Below are positions 1-10,440 of a stretch of 64,000 bases of DNA, one piece after another. The position numbers were made by a program, and so were the translations under genes. The stretch lies in the NCBI GenBank assembly GCA_009760885.1, contig CM019716.1, forward strand, positions 15,706,702-15,770,701, in the 5' to 3' direction. This DNA comes from Achatina immaculata. Taxonomy: Eukaryota > Mollusca > Gastropoda > Stylommatophora > Achatinidae. A model generated the notes under the pieces. The model saw nothing but the letters and a program-made list of their open reading frames with translations. It was not told the DNA's origin and made no database searches. Within the stretch, counting starts at the first letter, position 1. Every line of letters begins with the position of its first letter.

Positions 1-1419
1 GGGTATTTTCGCTTTAACTGTCAGGAAATAAAATAATAATGTGATTAGTCTAGTGTATTTTTACGTGCACTTTCATACATCATGATTAAATCCATATAGT
101 CAATGAATCACCAGTAACGTACATTGTCTTGGCAGTTATACGTAGATTTTGTTTTGATGAGTTGCTAGCAGAACAGGAACATAACACTGGCTATTTTATT
201 CATTTCTAAGAACTGTGTAAAAAATGAATTATAGATAATACCCGAAATCTGAAATAGGAAACAAAAGATTATCGTTGGTGAGAATAGGAGTTTGTGACAT
301 GAAAGAAAAAAAAAACGTTTGTCTTGAAGAAATTGTATATTGTCATCTTACTTTAAGATATCTTTTAGTTCGGAACTGTGGTCATGAGATTTAAAAACAA
401 AAATCTTTCTTTGTATGTACCTTTGCTGTTTTGTTATTTTGTGAGTAATAAGTATCGTTATTCTTTTTATCGAAGCTTACATTTTCTTTAAAAGATAATC
501 ATATAATAAATAACAAACTCGTCAATAATCCGGAGCCTTTTACACATATTTGTAACAGTAAAATCATTGATAAAAGTTCTGATTCATGGTATTCACAACG
601 TGTGTGATTATTCACATATTACTACAGGCTTCACTTCTTTGTTTTCCTTTCTCCTCTCCCCTGAAAATGTTAACTTCCTGATGCCCTAGTCCTAACAAGT
701 GTTGCTATATGGCGATGAAACCTCCTTAATAAGTCAAGAAATATGGAAGAAAAAAAGAGAAACAAAACTGGAAATAATAAATGATAATTCATTCTTATTT
801 TAAAAGAAAGAAAATGTGTGCAGCCCAGGAACATTTTTAAGTACAGATAAGATATTTTTATTAGTGCTCTACGCTACAAAAACTAAATCGCGGGCTGTGG
901 GTAGATTACGAAAGGGAAGCCACCGATGATTTATGACTTACAAACTTTTACGTCTTGCGTAAGCAGTTTAGTTTTCTCCCTTTATAGATCATATTCTTGT
1001 GGAGGTGAAATGTATTACCAGTAAATTATCCTTATTTTTTTTTCTTTAGATTCACGTTTTATTTCTTCTTTTTTTCTAGACAGAATTTATTTTTAAATGA
1101 CAATATGCAAATGAACATATATAATATATGTATTTTGTATGTACATTTATCTACTTTTACCAAATAAACAAAAAAAAACATTACCTGTGTTAACATGCTA
1201 CATTTCAATTTTCTTTAAAATAGACACACTTGCACTGTGCTTACAGGTAGAAACAAATCAGTCTTTTCGTATAACGTAAACTTGAAATGTGGTTACACTT
1301 AATATAATTTTTTTTTAATTTAAATTTTAAGTCACTTGCAAGAGAAAAGAACATTACGGCCCCTGAGAATAGCCTCCCTTTGCTAGCCGTAACCCACAGA
1401 CTGCCGGCTTTCAGTGATG
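1..1419. other. AT-rich sequence, no gene seen
   Basis: This stretch is AT-rich with many short A and T runs. Stop codons are frequent in all frames, and I find no motif of a coding family, RNA gene or recognisable repeat. Confidence 0.5.
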
Positions 1420-1427
1420 AAGTATGG

Positions 1428-1618
1428 CAGCCGTTCCCAAACTCTTTTTCAGTGCGACGCTAAAAAAACAATGGTGTGTGACCCGAGACCCATGGAAACA
1501 ATACAAGAATATTGCCATCCAACAAAAGTTAACATTTATAATACATTCTTTCAACCTTGTCACATACCTTCCCACGGCCTTACTTCGAGTCGCGACCTCT
1601 GGTTGGGAGTGACCACAG
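1428..1618. mobile_element. hAT-like non-autonomous DNA transposon remnant
   Basis: The left end reads CAGCCGTTCCCAAACTC and resembles the CAGTGGTTCCCAAAC-type ends common in hAT elements. The right end, read on the other strand, contains CTCCCAACCAGAGG followed by a GTCGCGAC block similar to the one near the left end. The flanks AAGTATGG (1420-1427) and AATTATGC (1619-1626) match at 6 of 8 positions, as expected for an aged 8-bp target duplication. At about 190 bp it cannot encode a transposase. The terminal repeats are imperfect, so the exact ends are uncertain. Confidence 0.4.
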
Positions 1619-1849
1619 AATTATGCCAAGGGAAGTAAGCTTGTTTACATGTCCACAGACTTCTGTCACTGACACTATAGTAGGCCTGTGAGACACCGAA
1701 TTTTTTTGTATGAAGAATCTCGGACATTGGAGGAAGTTTAGTTTAAAACGTTGAATGTCAACTGAAGGCTGCATATCATACATACTGATCTGCTAAGACC
1801 GTTACGAAAGAACCTGTGACAAGTGAAATTTGATAGCCATATTCCGCTT

Positions 1850-2296
1850 ATTAGGTAAAAAGTATCAATCATATTTTTATTCTTGAACCTTTCAATTTTA
1901 AAATTAGTTTTTGATCTTCTATTTGATCTGTTTGATCTTCTATTCTGGTTATATTTATAAAGAATAAACAATAACTTTAAAGATTATGTATACTATATAC
2001 AGTGTAAATTCAAGCTAAAATAATATGAGTATGTGACAACGAAGACACGTATACATCTAGAACATGGACTAAAACATCAGCAGATCTAGATCGTCATTTA
2101 TTTTCTACAGATAACAAATGTTTAAATAGGAATTGGTTTGTAGATGATCGCGCCAAAGTAAACCCGTGAGATGATCCTTCTCTCTTTCTGACCACAACTA
2201 GTTTGCCTTTGACTCGCAAGCAGATGTCGTTTATATGAGAAGTTAAATCCGGCATACATTATACTGAGTGTATTATAAGCATAGTAATAATCATAC
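1850..2296. repeat. Segmental duplicate of 48175-48600
   Basis: Nearly the whole block is shared with 48175-48600, with scattered substitutions and small indels. Shared landmarks are the TCTAGAACATGGACTAA segment, the ATCGCGCCAAAGTAAACC segment and the GACTCGCAAGCAGATG segment. The other copy is cut at its right end by a LINE-E fragment, while this copy continues, so this one represents the uninterrupted site. No coding potential is apparent. Confidence 0.75.
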
Positions 2297-2829
2297 ACAA
2301 TCGAATCATTCAGAATAATCAACAATATGTATATGGGAAACGGTAGAAGCACCACTGATCCTATAAATAATCAGTGTATAAGTATACAGCTATACACGAA
2401 GCACTGCAGTAAAGCTGATGTTATGAAAGTGATGTAAAACTAATGAACTAAACCTCACCAGTAGTTTTCAGCCAATCATAGCTGTTCGCTACTTGCTGGA
2501 TATGCCCAGTATGAAAGTAAGGCACAAGTATGCGTGAGTCAAGACGTACCTTACGTTTGCAGGCGCGGAAAACCACCCCCTTCTACCAGATCTGAACTCA
2601 CCAAGTTGCAGGCGCATCATACGAGGGAGACTGTAGATGGCAGAGACAGAAGAGACACTGTCAGAAGCCTTCGACACAGACCAGATTCCCCTTAGAACCG
2701 GAATGGACTAAAGTGTCAAACATGCAGAATCTAATGAAGGTCGTAATCCAGCTTGGTCGGGAATGCTGAGACTAAGACCACGGTAAAACAGAAGCCCAGG
2801 TGCAAGAACAGATTCAGTATCACTCGAAG

Positions 2830-3004
2830 CCACATAATCCTGTGATCTTCACAGACAGGTCAGTGGCACGAAGCCTATAAAGTGGATGGGACTATGATGT
2901 CTACCGTAAAGGCAAACCGGTTACGAGTAATTCAGGAACATATGTAACTACCACTTGGAGCATGAGAAAAAGAGGGGAGTTGGACGTCATGACGTCATTA
3001 TCCA
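2830..3004 (+). pseudogene. RNase H-domain fragment of an I-clade-like LINE
   Basis: A forward frame reads PVIFTDRSVARSL, then a stop, then SGWDYDVYRKGKPV and NSGTYVTTTWSM. This resembles the RNase H1 domain carried at the 3' end of I-clade non-LTR retrotransposons, where a TDGS motif supplies the first catalytic Asp and SGWG-x-x-V follows. Here the Gly of TDGS is Arg and an in-frame stop follows, so it is dead. It abuts the gag-like frame starting at about 3050. The call rests on a short match by eye. Confidence 0.4.
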
Positions 3005-3049
3005 GCATGGTCCAACAAGTTACCAGGGTGCTAGCACAGCAGTGTCTGA

Positions 3050-3988
3050 TTAACCAAGTTCATGGGAAACAAGAAAATGCTTGAAGACTGGATGGAAGAA
3101 ATAGAAAACTATTGTAAGGTAAATAAACTGGCAGACAGTGATAGGAAATTAGTGTTGTGCCATTCTTCAAAGGGTGCGGTGTCTGAGTACATCAAAAGGC
3201 GATTAGAAAATCAGCCTCATGAGACATTTGATGGTCAGAAGACGGAGCTCAAAAGGCGATTCGGAGAAGTCAAAAACAGTCATTATGCTCTGTCATGTTT
3301 AAATACAATCAGACAGGAGGAAAATGAATCTGTACAGATGCTAGTAGAAAGAATGCTAAAACTTGCAAAGGATGCATTCGAAGGTCAGAACATACAATCA
3401 CAAGTAATACAAAACCAGTTAGTTAGATACCTGATAACGCAATTAGCAGCACCTCCATACAAATGAAGTTATTAAGAGGTCGACCCCAGTTATTCGAGAA
3501 TGCAGTACAGACTGCAACTGATGAAGAGACATTAAGGCTTCGGCTAAACATTAGAACAGGCCAGGCCAATGAAATAGAAACCAGAAAGAATGAATCAAAA
3601 GGAAGTTGATATGATGCAAGCAGACGACCGAAGAGACACCCATAGGGATGAACCCAATGATCGAATATATTTTGAATTCACCACAAAATCCAAGTGAGTT
3701 ACCCAATGTCAGTATGGGGCTAATCGTCTGGACAGACATAACAACCCAGTAATAATGTATAAACATGGAACACCAAACCACATCGCACAGTTTTGTAGAA
3801 CAGCGGAAGACAGTGGCAGAACCCCATACTTAAGGGAAAGTGATAGATTCCAAAGAACCAGGCGTGGGCATCGCTATACTTGTTATCCAGCAAAATTATT
3901 CAGGATGACACAACAGCAGATACCAGGGAAACGAGTAATAGAAACTCGTAGAAGACCCGATGAGTTGTTTTTTAAATCAATAGGGTAA
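3050..3988 (+). pseudogene. LTR-retrotransposon gag-like remnant
   Basis: The open frame starts just after a TGA at 3047 and gives 134 residues from the ATG at 3062. It has the look of an LTR-retrotransposon capsid: a leading DWMEEIENYC segment, a central FDGQKTELKRRF segment, and RQEENESVQMLVERM, the usual 'E-S-V-x-x-F/L' helix of Gypsy-type Gag. A frameshifted continuation up to 3988 holds a zinc-knuckle-like YKHGTPNHIAQFC in which the first two cysteines are replaced. Arg-rich sequence follows, as expected for nucleocapsid. No protease or RT follows, so the copy is partial. The family is inferred from the pattern. Confidence 0.55.
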
Positions 3989-4048
3989 TGAAATAAAAGG
4001 AAAAAAAATCAATGTCAAGGGTGAACATGTACGATTTCGGTACAATTT

Positions 4049-4100
4049 GCACAGATGAAAGTTCACACAGATGAAAATTCACACAGATGAAAATTCACAC
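4049..4100. repeat. Short tandem repeat, 16 bp x 3
   Basis: The unit ACAGATGAAAATTCAC occurs three times in a row with one substitution in the first copy. It follows the gag-like remnant; no function is apparent. Confidence 0.8.
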
Positions 4101-4656
4101 ACTGATAGACACCGATGTTGTATTTTATTTTGTTTCCTCTGTTGATGTACTATACATATAAATCTATGAGTTCAACAATACCAAGGTTTTAAATATTAAA
4201 ATATGAATTTTTGTTGATTCCGCGTATAATCTATATCTAGTATGTCAATTTTAAACAAGGAGATATATATGAAAGGAAAAGAAAAACCTCTCTCCAGCAT
4301 AACAGGACAGTCATAGATATGGAATCCTCAAAGAATTCGAAAACGAAGAAGACACAGACTTGCCTGGAGAAGAGAAATTATGACAAGGTTCAGAGACAAG
4401 GAAAGCACCTGGAAAGAAAGCAGAGAATAATTCCCAGAAAAGGGATGACTGGAGAGTTTGTTTTTTTTTATCCGTTGCTTGTGCTAGCAAGGGAGTGACG
4501 GATGATGATGAGGATGATGATGAGGATGATGATGATAAAAAAAACCGTACCACGAGATTACCATGATATTTCTTAGATGCTAGAATCATTTCTCTTGTTT
4601 TTCTTTGTCCGTGTGAGGACGAATGTTAATAACGTATATAGATCCTTTTTTTTTTT

Positions 4657-5110
4657 AGGAAGGGAGAATGTAAGTGACGGGTGTCGGGTGATGGGGAAAG
4701 ACTGGCGGAGTATGACGTCACAGATGAGAGAGGGATAGAGAGAGAGAGAGAGAGAGAGAGATGAAGTGTGTAGTGGGGTTCAAGAAACGCGGGCCATTAG
4801 CAACAAGTGTGTCTGTTGAACAAGGTTCTCTGCTAAACGTGAGTATTTGGGTTGAAACTCAGTGGCCAGCATCGTATGGGTTGAATAAGGTGAGACAGTT
4901 GAAGGAATGAGTATCAATGTGTTCGTTGACTGATTGATCTGGCATTAATCTGTGGAGTCTAGTTTTCTGTGACAATTGCCTGGTGTGTGCTGTGTTGAAA
5001 CCGTTCCCCTTACACGGCTGGGCGGTGGCATGAAAGCATTACTTCTGTATGATGATCTGTACAATGATATTTTCAGTGACGGAGACCACGAGGAGATCAG
5101 CCAACAGATC
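4657..5110 (+). mobile_element. Candidate LTR with preceding polypurine tract
   Basis: AGGAAGGGAGAA (4657-4668) is followed directly by TGTAAGTGACGGG. This is the arrangement expected for a polypurine tract and the TG start of a 3' LTR. It lies downstream of the gag-like remnant on the same strand. The internal (GA)n at about 4738-4762 is secondary. I could not find the matching 5' LTR in the window and cannot fix the right end, so this remains a candidate. Confidence 0.3.
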
Positions 5111-5549
5111 AGGTATGAAAGAATACATAAACTGTGAGGTTACGAGAAAATTTAAAAAATCAGAACTAATAAACTGCAGAACCTGCCTAGAGCACATGTT
5201 TTATATGTTTCATGTACAAAGTTGAACACTGAAGAACATTAACAACTTCTGAAGCTAATTTCAACAACTTCGTTGAGAGATGAAGGGTAGGATATCACAC
5301 AACCCTGCGTGTACAAGCCTACACCCGTTGAAAATATTGTTTGTTTGCTCGTTTGGCCGATGTACTGAAAAAAAAAACAACTTAGGGATTTTGTTTGTTC
5401 TGCTGCTTAGTTTTGTGATGATGATTAATTTTAGCAAATTTATAGTCTTCCCCGGTCCTGAATTGTTCTCGAGCAAAGAGTGTAAACACTTTCTGAATAA
5501 ATGGTCAGAAAAAAAAATTGTAGACCACCGTGTGGTGAGCGTGTGTGAT

Positions 5550-5729
5550 ATTGACTAGCCCACTGTGCGAAGGGACTGCGCATCCATTTCGCGCAGGATT
5601 ACATGCTCAAGTTAATTTTTTTTTAAATCCGGAGACCTATATCAGCGGCATTTGCCAGAGAGTAGCTGCATTAAGTAGGGCAGTCTTTCCTTGAGACTCT
5701 GACGAGCTTGGACGGGGGCAGATATTTAG
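5550..5729 (+). promoter_or_regulatory. Conserved leader/first-exon candidate of receptor unit 1
   Basis: This patch is conserved at 39985-40285 and 53338-53640, with shared landmarks CAGGATTACAT, GGGCAGTCTTT and GACGAGCT-GG. In unit 1 it ends in TTAG followed by GTGAGT at 5730, a strong splice donor. The matching position in unit 3 (GATGACT) and in the 53.5-kb copy (GATGAGT) lacks the GT of that donor. Together with the conserved acceptor at 7429-7430 this suggests a 5' UTR exon spliced to the receptor coding exon over about 1.7 kb. No transcript evidence is available. Confidence 0.4.
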
Positions 5730-6118
5730 GTGAGTCCACAGTCTTTTTTCTCGATATCCGGAACTTTATGCTGAAAAATCTTCTACATTTGTTTGCTTTA
5801 AACGCTTGTGTCTTATGGTATTTTTGCTTTTTTGTTACTGTATTTTTTTACAACAGATTTTCTAGCTGCGCACTGCGTATTCAAGAGAAATAGTAATGAA
5901 GTATTAATTTCCATCATTACAGAACAGATCAGTAGTATAAACGAAGAATAAATACAGCCCCAAGAAGTTTAAAATCATTTTAAAAAATGATTTCAAATGT
6001 AGCAGTATAAAACTGACTGCAGTGATAAAAATAAAAGTAAATGCTGGTTTTAGGAAGTCAGAAGCACAGACAAACATGACAAACAAAACAGAAAGCAAAA
6101 TAAAAGATATTTTAAAAA

Positions 6119-6210
6119 GAACATACGAGATGTACATGGGGATGGCATACGAGAAAAGACAAAAGAACATACGAGATGTACATGGGGATGGCATACGAGA
6201 AAAGACAAAA
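6119..6210. repeat. Perfect tandem duplication, 46 bp x 2
   Basis: A 46-bp unit beginning GAACATACGAGATG is repeated once, apparently without mismatch, so it is probably recent. The corresponding region of unit 3 (about 40575-40610) has only one diverged copy. It lies in the putative first intron of receptor copy 1. Confidence 0.9.
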
Positions 6211-6639
6211 GAACAGAACGTACGTAAAACCTCAACGATTTCAGAAAATGGCCTGTAGATGATTACCGGTACCAGGAGAATGACGATTTTAGGAGATTCA
6301 TCGCCATCATTCATCTTTTTATTATCTGTGTATATCAGCAGCTTTTCCAGGCACGATGTGAAGCTGATATGTTTCAGATCTTTTTCTTTTAACCTATTAG
6401 GATGATTATAAAGCAAATCATACAATTTTTATGTAAACAGTAATTAACAAATAGCCATTTCCTCCCTGAATACAGAGAAAGTTCACATTTTTTAACAACA
6501 AATAAATAGCCTTTTTCTTTTACGTGAAAGGTATTTAATTTATATTTTTAGTTACTGACTACAATTTGATTGAAAGAAGCAGACGTTTAGACATCTTTCA
6601 TAGTTTTCAGTTTCTTAAGTTCTTTTCTTTGTTCTTATT

Positions 6640-7225
6640 CATATGTTAATTTCACGTTATCGTTATTTTTCACTCATTTTCAGGTTTCGCCTTTTTTGTT
6701 TCCTCTCCTTCCTTCTCCTCTTGTTACTATTAGTGCATCTCTTCCTTTATTTCATTTCTCCTTTGCTCATCTGGCTTATTTTTATTTTACTTTTGATTCT
6801 TTTGTGATAATTCTATCTTTTCTTCTCTGTTTTCTTTCAATTTGTTTTTCCTGATTTTCTTTCCTCACTTCTTCCTTTATTCGTGATTTCTTCCTTCACA
6901 ATACATATACTTGTATATCTTTCTTTATTTCATTCCTCATTTATGTCGATATATTCTTCATTGGCACTTATTTTCTCAGCCGTATTATCCTTTTCCTTTA
7001 TTCTTATCATGCTTTCCTTTATTCTTTTAATTGCTTTTTTCTTTTATTTTCCCTTCTTTCTTTAGCCTTTCTTTCTACTTCAGTGTTCATACTTTCTTTC
7101 AGTCCTGTTTTGCTTTCCATAGTAAGTCTTTTCTTTTATTTCGTAACATTCTTCTTTCAAAAATGTTTCATTTTCTCTCATTTCACTCTTCTGTTTATTT
7201 TCCTCTTCCTCAAAGTACATTTATC
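6640..7225 (+). other. Long T/C-rich tract upstream of receptor copy 1
   Basis: Almost 600 bp of strongly pyrimidine-rich sequence lies upstream of the receptor exon. Equivalent tracts stand at 23640-24170 (copy 2) and 42650-43030 (copy 3). Open frames inside it are low-complexity Phe/Leu/Ser strings caused by composition and are not called as genes. The most likely reading is intronic sequence duplicated with the receptor. Confidence 0.6.
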
Positions 7226-7420
7226 ACCGCCCTCACTACATCTGTTGAGAATCAAGTATTTCCGTCAAAAGTAAAACTGATGAAAGGCATCAAATCCGGT
7301 CCTCAAGGCTACCATGTTGAAGTTAATATGTATACATGTATATGCACTTAAATGTTCCTCACCTTTATGATTTTATGAAAAAATAGACCTATAATAAAGA
7401 TATAAAAATATATATGTAAT

Positions 7421-7430
7421 TTCCTTGCAG
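7421..7430 (+). promoter_or_regulatory. Conserved 3' splice site of receptor exon, copy 1
   Basis: TTCCTTGCAG is followed by GTTTTCAAATTT. The same junction is present before copy 3 (TTCCTAACAG, ending at 44035) and before pseudogene copy 2 (TTCCTTTCAG at about 24671). Conservation in all three copies supports a real acceptor, giving an exon that starts at 7431 with a 124-base leader before the ATG. A second AG at 7541-7542 after a T-run could be an alternative acceptor. Confidence 0.55.
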
Positions 7431-7554
7431 GTTTTCAAATTTGGCAAGATCATCTGGATTAGCACTTTTATGTCGGAGACAGGAGAAAGGTTGGAGGGCT
7501 GAAAGGTGTTGATTTTGTAATCTGATTTTTTTTTTGACACAGTCGTCTGTCATC

Positions 7555-8628
7555 ATGAACTCCATAGATTACATCGCTTTGAGCATTGCACTGAAAGGCC
7601 TAATCATCTCTTTCATTATCAGCATTTTCTTGGTAAATTCTCTCTTGATATTTATGACTGTACGGAAATCTGGATTCTTGTACCGACCAAGGGATCTCCT
7701 CATCATATCCCTGGCTGTTGGAGACATTTTCTTGGCATTGTTTCCTGGGATAATCTTCGCGAAAATTATTTTTATAGATAAGCTGGATATAAGCTGCAGA
7801 ACATTTGTAACTGCCGTCGTGTATGCGTGGTTCCTCATACATTTCGTGTATGGAGCCGGACTGATCACTCTGGCAGTGGAACTGTTGCTTCGGTATAAAA
7901 GACAATCTGGAGCTGAGAAAACTAAACTTGTGACATCATTGGCTTACAGCGCTGTGCCTTGGATACTTGGACTGATCGTTGTTCTACCCCTTGCACTTGC
8001 CGATTTTGACTGGGAGGCATGCATATCTAAGAAAAGTACAAATAGCAGCCTGCTTGCTATGTTTGGGGTATCTGTTATAATGCCTGCAGTTTTATCTGTC
8101 ATTGTTTCTATTGCTGTCTGCTGCGTCCGACTGATTCCAGTGCAACAAGCACACCTGGCGTATTCTTACCCTTGTAAAACACCTGGGGTAGTCCTGGCAC
8201 CATATGATACAACCAGTGGATATCAACCGAATCCCGACAACAGAATCGTTCCCTCAGCGGAGACCCAAGTCAGTTTACCGACATGCAGCCAGTACTCTAC
8301 ACAAAATGTTCAACAACAATACGTGTATCCTCCATCACAACAAGCTCCGACATCCTACCCAGCTGTAGGTTATGTTGCTCATTCTAATATGATCATTTCG
8401 GGTCCAGTACATCCTATTCAGCCACAGAATACAACAGCGACCTCGTTTACAGATCCAAACAGAGAGAAAGTCATACTGCTTATATCAGCCATTGTTTTCT
8501 TTGTTTGCGTTGTTCCTTTTGCAGCCTACTTATTTTTTAACACGATTGTGCAAATTATTCTAATATGTTTGATGGCCTTCAGGTCACTTTTAACACCTTT
8601 AATCTGGATTATAAATTCAAAGCGTTAA
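7555..8628 (+). CDS. Rhodopsin-like 7TM receptor, tandem copy 1
   Basis: The frame gives 357 residues from the ATG at 7555. The frame stays open a little further upstream, but only to a TTG in a pyrimidine run, so the ATG is preferred. Seven hydrophobic segments lie at about residues 13-36, 48-70, 82-110, 128-150, 167-194, 304-328 and 331-354. Class A landmarks are Asn28 (TM1), Asp57 in SLAVGD (TM2), Cys81 and Cys156 (likely disulfide), Trp136 (TM4), Pro177 (TM5), Cys-Val-Val-Pro 318-321 (TM6) and Pro348 in LLTPLIW (TM7). TM3 ends VELLLRYK rather than D/E-R-Y. The third intracellular loop (about 195-303) is unusually long and rich in Pro, Gln and Tyr. The protein stops right after TM7, leaving no helix 8 or tail. 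It is a plasma-membrane receptor by family; the ligand is unknown. It may belong to a lineage-specific chemosensory-type expansion, which is inference. Confidence 0.85.
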   Translation: MNSIDYIALSIALKGLIISFIISIFLVNSLLIFMTVRKSGFLYRPRDLLIISLAVGDIFLALFPGIIFAKIIFIDKLDISCRTFVTAVVYAWFLIHFVYGAGLITLAVELLLRYKRQSGAEKTKLVTSLAYSAVPWILGLIVVLPLALADFDWEACISKKSTNSSLLAMFGVSVIMPAVLSVIVSIAVCCVRLIPVQQAHLAYSYPCKTPGVVLAPYDTTSGYQPNPDNRIVPSAETQVSLPTCSQYSTQNVQQQYVYPPSQQAPTSYPAVGYVAHSNMIISGPVHPIQPQNTTATSFTDPNREKVILLISAIVFFVCVVPFAAYLFFNTIVQIILICLMAFRSLLTPLIWIINSKR

Positions 8629-10097
8629 GAGCGTGACGGGAGACTGAAAATTCATGTACTTATGACAACAGAACCTTTCCTACAAGACATTAACATGCGA
8701 GTATAATTGTATACATAGAGCATAAAAAAGACTATTCTAAAAATTAATGAACATCAACGAATCCTAATAACAGCATACAGTTTAATGTTAAGTGCATTTA
8801 TTATTAACCACTGTTATATGGTCACCAACTACAACAAGTCATTAACAAAGTCCATAAACACGACATCTTAGTTGTCATGGCAGGCTTCAAAGTAAAGGTG
8901 GAAAAAGATAACAACAAACTTGAAAAAGTAATGGTGTAACAGTATCCTTGAATACTGCACTTATTTCACTATGTTTTTTAAATCATTAGATCTTTCTTTT
9001 TTGCAATATTTAAAAAGCTTTTACTATCTAAGGGATATAATCCAAGATAATTTTCGTATTGTGACCAAATGATTAGAGCCCTTAGATGAGGTCAAGGAAA
9101 GGTTAATCTTGACACTTTAAAATCCCGAGCTTTATGATCATGCTTGATGAACATTACCTTGACATGTTTTTATAGCAGTTTGTAATTAGGTTGTATTTGA
9201 GAGACTAGTCCAAGCTCTTAAACAGGCGATGTCGTGAAGTTTAATCGTGTGTTCACGAACAAAGGAAAGTTGAAATGGTAGATAATATTTAATCTCTAGA
9301 CTTTTACTAGATGGATTATTATGAGAATGATTTCTGAGGACGATTTTAGTTAGTGAGGATTGTATTTAAAAGATCATGGGTTAGACTGTGCTGACAGTTT
9401 AGGATTATTGTGAGTTTTTCTGATAGAATGTTAGAACTAGGATGAATTCAGTTTTGTTCTAGATAGGTAAGTTACTACTAAATGTTGCCTCATTCCACTA
9501 TGCAAGGAGTGTTCAGAACTAACTAATGTTAGGAAGTGTTGTGATTCATATGTTTTCGGTGAGATGTTTCACAAGCTGTAAGTAAATAGAGTCTTTGCTT
9601 TTCCATGTTGTGTGAGCATGATTGCAGTTTTGTTGTGAGAAAGTTGTCCTCTTCCTCCTCATCAGGGTAAAATTTGTTCTAGCTGGGGAGTAGAGCCTCA
9701 AACATGTTTTCTGTCTATGCATTTCATCTGCATCACTATCATTATTTCTCATAAAAAAATATGTTGACATTTTCAAACTTTCAGTTTAATCCACACTGTT
9801 ACATGTCAGTTCTGTGGAGGGCTGTCAGTAGTTTTCAAGTTATGTGGCTGTTGTCTATGTGGAGTTGTGGAGAACCTGGGTATGTTCAGTTTCTTGTGAA
9901 TAAGCTTGAAACAATTGATAAGACTTTCAGATAGAACCTTTCCTATTTCAGTAGTAGTCTGGTGAATTTAACTACAACCTTTTTACTCCACTAGAGACTT
10001 ACATAAACAGCTGCACCATCTGTCCTTAGTCAGACAGCAGGGTATAACTATTGTCAGTGTTGCACGTGACCTGTCTTATCAGTCACGGCGATACTAT
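8629..10097. other. Intergenic sequence, no feature seen
   Basis: This AT-rich stretch follows receptor copy 1. I see no open frame with family features, no RNA gene and no clear tandem repeat. The first ~100 bases are similar to sequence just after copies 2 and 3, so the duplicated unit extends past the stop codon. Confidence 0.5.
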
Positions 10098-10440
10098 TTT
10101 AATAGGTAAAGAAGGGAATGATACGGTAAATCAGAATAGAGAAACATTAATTGAGTTATGTCTAAGAGAGGGCGTGGTCATTGGAGGAACAATATTTCCA
10201 CACACAGAGATACATTAAACACCTTGAATATCTCCAGATGATACAACAGAAGTCAGATAGATCGTTTTTGTATTAGAAAGCAATTCAGAACATCTATAAT
10301 AAATGTAAGCATATAAGTGAGCACACGTTAATAGTGATCACAATCTGTGTATAGGGAAAGTAAGACTTAAGAAACTGAAAAGTCAACACAAAAAAGCAGT
10401 ACTCAGAAAAATAAACAGTCATAGTCTACATGATGAAAAT
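10098..10440 (+). pseudogene. LINE-B copy 1, left part (endonuclease C-terminus)
   Basis: Forward frames read GNDTVNQNRETLIELCL, VIGGTIFPHTEIH, NISPDDTTE, a broken ID-RFCIRKQ and SDHNLCIGKVRL. These are the ordered landmarks of the C-terminal half of an APE-type endonuclease of non-LTR retrotransposons: the 'GTxFPH' and 'SPDG-x-T-x-N-QIDH' strings and the final SDH. Stops interrupt it. From about 10255 it aligns with 21146 onward in copy 4. It is cut at 10440 by LINE-A and resumes at 11647. Confidence 0.7.

Noticed and set aside
5904..6425. 173-residue minus-strand Phe/Leu-rich frame
   Set aside because: It includes the recent 46-bp duplication, and the paralogous region of unit 3 has no matching frame.
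7534..7554. Upstream TTG as start of receptor copy 1
   Set aside because: It lies in a pyrimidine run just before a possible acceptor. A proper ATG follows at 7555, in the same place as in the other copies.
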